Shown piece by piece: positions 5,883-7,389 of a stretch of DNA of 7,389 nt; positions within the stretch are counted from its first letter, which is position 1; each line of letters starts with the position of its first letter. This DNA comes from an uncultured Spirochaetaceae bacterium (GTDB taxonomy: Bacteria > Spirochaetota > Spirochaetia > Treponematales > Treponemataceae). The notes under the pieces are model-generated. The model saw only the letters and a program-made list of their open reading frames with translations. It was not told the DNA's origin and searched no databases. Where the stretch lies: contig CACYDQ010000215.1 in NCBI GenBank assembly GCA_902773215.1, forward strand, positions 1-7,389, given 5' to 3'. Position numbers and translations under genes: made by a program.

Positions 5883-6890
5883 ATGACGATTTCCGAGATA
5901 GCCAAGGAAGCCGGCGTTTCCGTCGCGACCGTGTCCCGCTTCATGAACAACGGGCCGGTGAAGGAGGAGACCCGCAAGAAACTGGAGCAGATTGTCCTCA
6001 AGCTCAACTACGTGCCAGAGTCATTCACACGCAGGATAATCAACCAGGACGGGAAAATTCCGTCGATTGCGGTCATCACCCACAGCATGAGCAACCTCTA
6101 CTCCAGCGAGTTCACCGAGGTGGTCTCCGACAGCTTCTCGCGGCAGGGGGGCGTGTGCTACACCCTCTGCTGCACGAACCCCGAGGAGGAGTACCGGACG
6201 GTCATGGACGTCGTCACGCGTGGCATCACCGGGGCAATCCTGCACGACCCCGCGGAGAGCAACGGCCTCCTGGACCTGTACAACCGGATCAGCCAGCGGC
6301 TGCCGCTCGTCATCGTGCATTCTTTCCCCGCGGACTTGGAATTCAATTCGATTACGGTGAACCAGGAGAAGGGGATGCGGGACGCGATGGCCTACCTTCT
6401 CGGCCTGGGGCACAGGCGCATTGCCTACGTGAGCGGGGCGGCGGGATTCTCATTCACGCTGAAGCGGGGAATCTGGAAAGAAGAGATTGAGAAGGCGGGA
6501 GGCACATACTTCAAGCAGGACGACATCGTCGTGGAGCGGCCGGACTTCGGCGCGGGGGTAGAGACGACCCACGAAGCCGTGCTGAAGTACCTGAAGGACG
6601 GGAACCGCCCGACCGCGATATTCACGGCGAACGACATCATGGCGCTCGGGGTCATCGCGGCCCTCAACGACATGAACCTCCGCGTCCCGGAGGACGTGTC
6701 CCTGATGAGCCACGACAACACCCTGCTCGCCAAGAGCTACAACCTGACCTGCGTAGATATGAAGATAAAGAGCGTCGCCATCGCCGCGATGGACCTGATG
6801 GAATACGCCCTGCACGGCAGCGACTCCACGCCACGGCACATCTCCATAACGCCGTCGATCGTCGTGCGGAAGTCCTGCCGCCAGCTTTAG
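5883..6890 (+). CDS. LacI-family transcriptional regulator
   Basis: This 335-residue protein is full length for the LacI/GalR family. The DNA-binding helix-turn-helix occupies residues 2-22 (TISEIAKEAGVSVATVSRFM), followed by the hinge region LNYVPESFTRRI (41-52) and a periplasmic-binding-protein-like sensor domain from about 60 to 330. The sensor contains GHRRIAYVSG (176-185), PTAIFTANDIMALG (243-256) and RVPEDVSLMSHDN (267-279). The start at 5883 is fixed by the helix-turn-helix, which begins at the second residue in this family. There is only a weak purine stretch and no usable Shine-Dalgarno sequence, and the promoter predicts a leaderless mRNA. It diverges from the sugar operon and probably represses it until a galactoside or sugar-derived inducer binds. 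In the hinge, the usual minor-groove Leu is Ile52 and the usual Ala before Arg is Thr49. Confidence 0.93.
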   Translation: MTISEIAKEAGVSVATVSRFMNNGPVKEETRKKLEQIVLKLNYVPESFTRRIINQDGKIPSIAVITHSMSNLYSSEFTEVVSDSFSRQGGVCYTLCCTNPEEEYRTVMDVVTRGITGAILHDPAESNGLLDLYNRISQRLPLVIVHSFPADLEFNSITVNQEKGMRDAMAYLLGLGHRRIAYVSGAAGFSFTLKRGIWKEEIEKAGGTYFKQDDIVVERPDFGAGVETTHEAVLKYLKDGNRPTAIFTANDIMALGVIAALNDMNLRVPEDVSLMSHDNTLLAKSYNLTCVDMKIKSVAIAAMDLMEYALHGSDSTPRHISITPSIVVRKSCRQL

Positions 6891-7273
6891 TTCAGGTCGA
6901 AGTGCTCCATCGCGCCGTCAAGACCGGCGGCGAGGCGGGGCACGGAGACAATGACGCTGTCCTCGGCGAGGGGGATTTTGAGCGTGTACACCTCGTCAAC
7001 CGAGCCGTCGAATGACTGCACTTTTATGACGAGCTTCTGCCCCTTCACCGTGAACTTGTCGCGGTCCCCCTTCATGAACTCAGACGGCGGATTGTGGTTC
7101 ACCGTCACGGTCATGCTCTTTATCGCCTTGTAGGAGCCGTCCTCCGCCGCATGGTTGTCGATGAGGACGGTGTGCGACCTTCCCGTGATAAACATGCAGA
7201 CGGCAAGCAGCAGGTAGACGACCGCCACGGCAGAGCGGACGATAATCCTGATTTTCTTTTTTTCCAGTGCCAT
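6887..7273 (-). CDS. Small membrane-anchored protein of unknown function
   Basis: I do not firmly recognise this 128-residue protein. It has a basic N-terminus (MALEKKKIRI), one hydrophobic segment at about 9-30 suited to be a signal anchor, and roughly 97 residues that look beta-rich and probably lie outside the cytoplasmic membrane. I have a weak recollection that spirochaetal proteins of this layout are grouped as DUF6672; a domain search would settle it. It is a real gene: AAAGGAGG sits seven bases before its ATG, and that ATG overlaps the stop codon of the upstream gene by one base (TAATG), so the two are translationally coupled. Its stop codon overlaps the end of the convergent regulator gene by 4 bp. 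It is unlikely to belong to the sugar pathway. Confidence 0.8.
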   Translation of the reverse strand: MALEKKKIRIIVRSAVAVVYLLLAVCMFITGRSHTVLIDNHAAEDGSYKAIKSMTVTVNHNPPSEFMKGDRDKFTVKGQKLVIKVQSFDGSVDEVYTLKIPLAEDSVIVSVPRLAAGLDGAMEHFDLN

Positions 7274-7389
7274 TACTCTGCCTCCTTTGCCTGGCTTTCC
7301 CGGTTCTGCCTGAGCGCCTCGCGGGCTTTCTCCGCGTTGCGGTTGGTACGCCAGGCGTGTATGACCAGCGCGAACGCGATGGCCCCGTA
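7273..7389 (-). CDS. C-terminal end of a membrane protein (partial, runs off the right edge)
   Basis: The minus-strand frame is open from the window edge to a TAA at 7275-7273 and gives the last 38 residues of a protein. The first part (YGAIAFALVIHAW) is hydrophobic and looks like the end of a membrane helix. It is followed by a highly charged tail (starting RTNRNAEK, ending QAKEAE) that is probably a cytoplasmic helix. Its stop overlaps the next gene's ATG by one base, and that gene's ribosome binding site lies within its last codons, so both belong to one operon. Too little is present to assign a family. Confidence 0.7.
   Translation of the reverse strand, partial: YGAIAFALVIHAWRTNRNAEKAREALRQNRESQAKEAE

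Noticed and set aside
1..7389. Search for CRISPR arrays, tRNAs, insertion-sequence ends, defence or toxin-antitoxin genes
   Set aside because: No regularly spaced repeats, cloverleaf sequences, transposase motifs or matching gene pairs were seen. The window is explained by a sugar operon, its regulator and one neighbouring operon.

Overview
The window looks like a piece of chromosome from a GC-rich spirochaete, most likely a Treponema of the rumen or gut type. The clues are the relaxed lipobox (T-G-I-S-C) followed by a Ser/Gly-rich tether in the binding protein, the GC-rich coding bias against AT-rich promoter regions, and an SBP/permease cassette of the kind common in saccharolytic treponemes. 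The genus is an inference. No rRNA, tRNA, CRISPR, insertion sequence or phage gene is visible.

Layout from left to right. Positions 1-139 hold no gene; they contain a probable leftward promoter with a palindrome in its unusually long spacer, serving a gene beyond the left edge. Positions 140-176 are a strong intrinsic terminator ending a leftward operon. That operon, in transcription order, is a MalF-type sugar permease (5760-4882), a MalG-type permease (4867-3968), a sugar-binding lipoprotein (3902-2532), an intercistronic hairpin (2504-2463) and a GH36 alpha-galactosidase (2428-191). Diverging from it across a 122-bp AT-rich region is a LacI-family regulator (5883-6890). Tail to tail with the regulator, overlapping it by 4 bp, is a small membrane-anchored protein of unknown function (7273-6887). 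It is translationally coupled to a membrane protein whose last 38 residues enter from the right edge.

How the genes work together: the lipoprotein captures an oligosaccharide outside the cytoplasmic membrane and the two permeases pass it in. The cytoplasmic alpha-galactosidase, which has no signal peptide, then removes alpha-galactosyl residues (raffinose, stachyose, melibiose or galactomannan fragments). The LacI protein probably represses both the operon and itself. No ABC ATPase is encoded here, so the importer probably uses a shared ATPase from elsewhere, as is known for many CUT1 sugar importers. The arrangement recalls the streptococcal msm/aga locus, with a LacI-type rather than AraC-type regulator.

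The locus itself is ordinary. Its most unusual feature is the divergent promoter region: both promoters place the predicted transcription start on or beside the ATG, and neither first gene has a Shine-Dalgarno sequence. This predicts two back-to-back leaderless mRNAs, while the downstream operon genes carry normal ribosome binding sites. The left-edge promoter with a MerR-like 20-bp spacer is the second point worth following. I see no evidence for a previously undescribed biological system.
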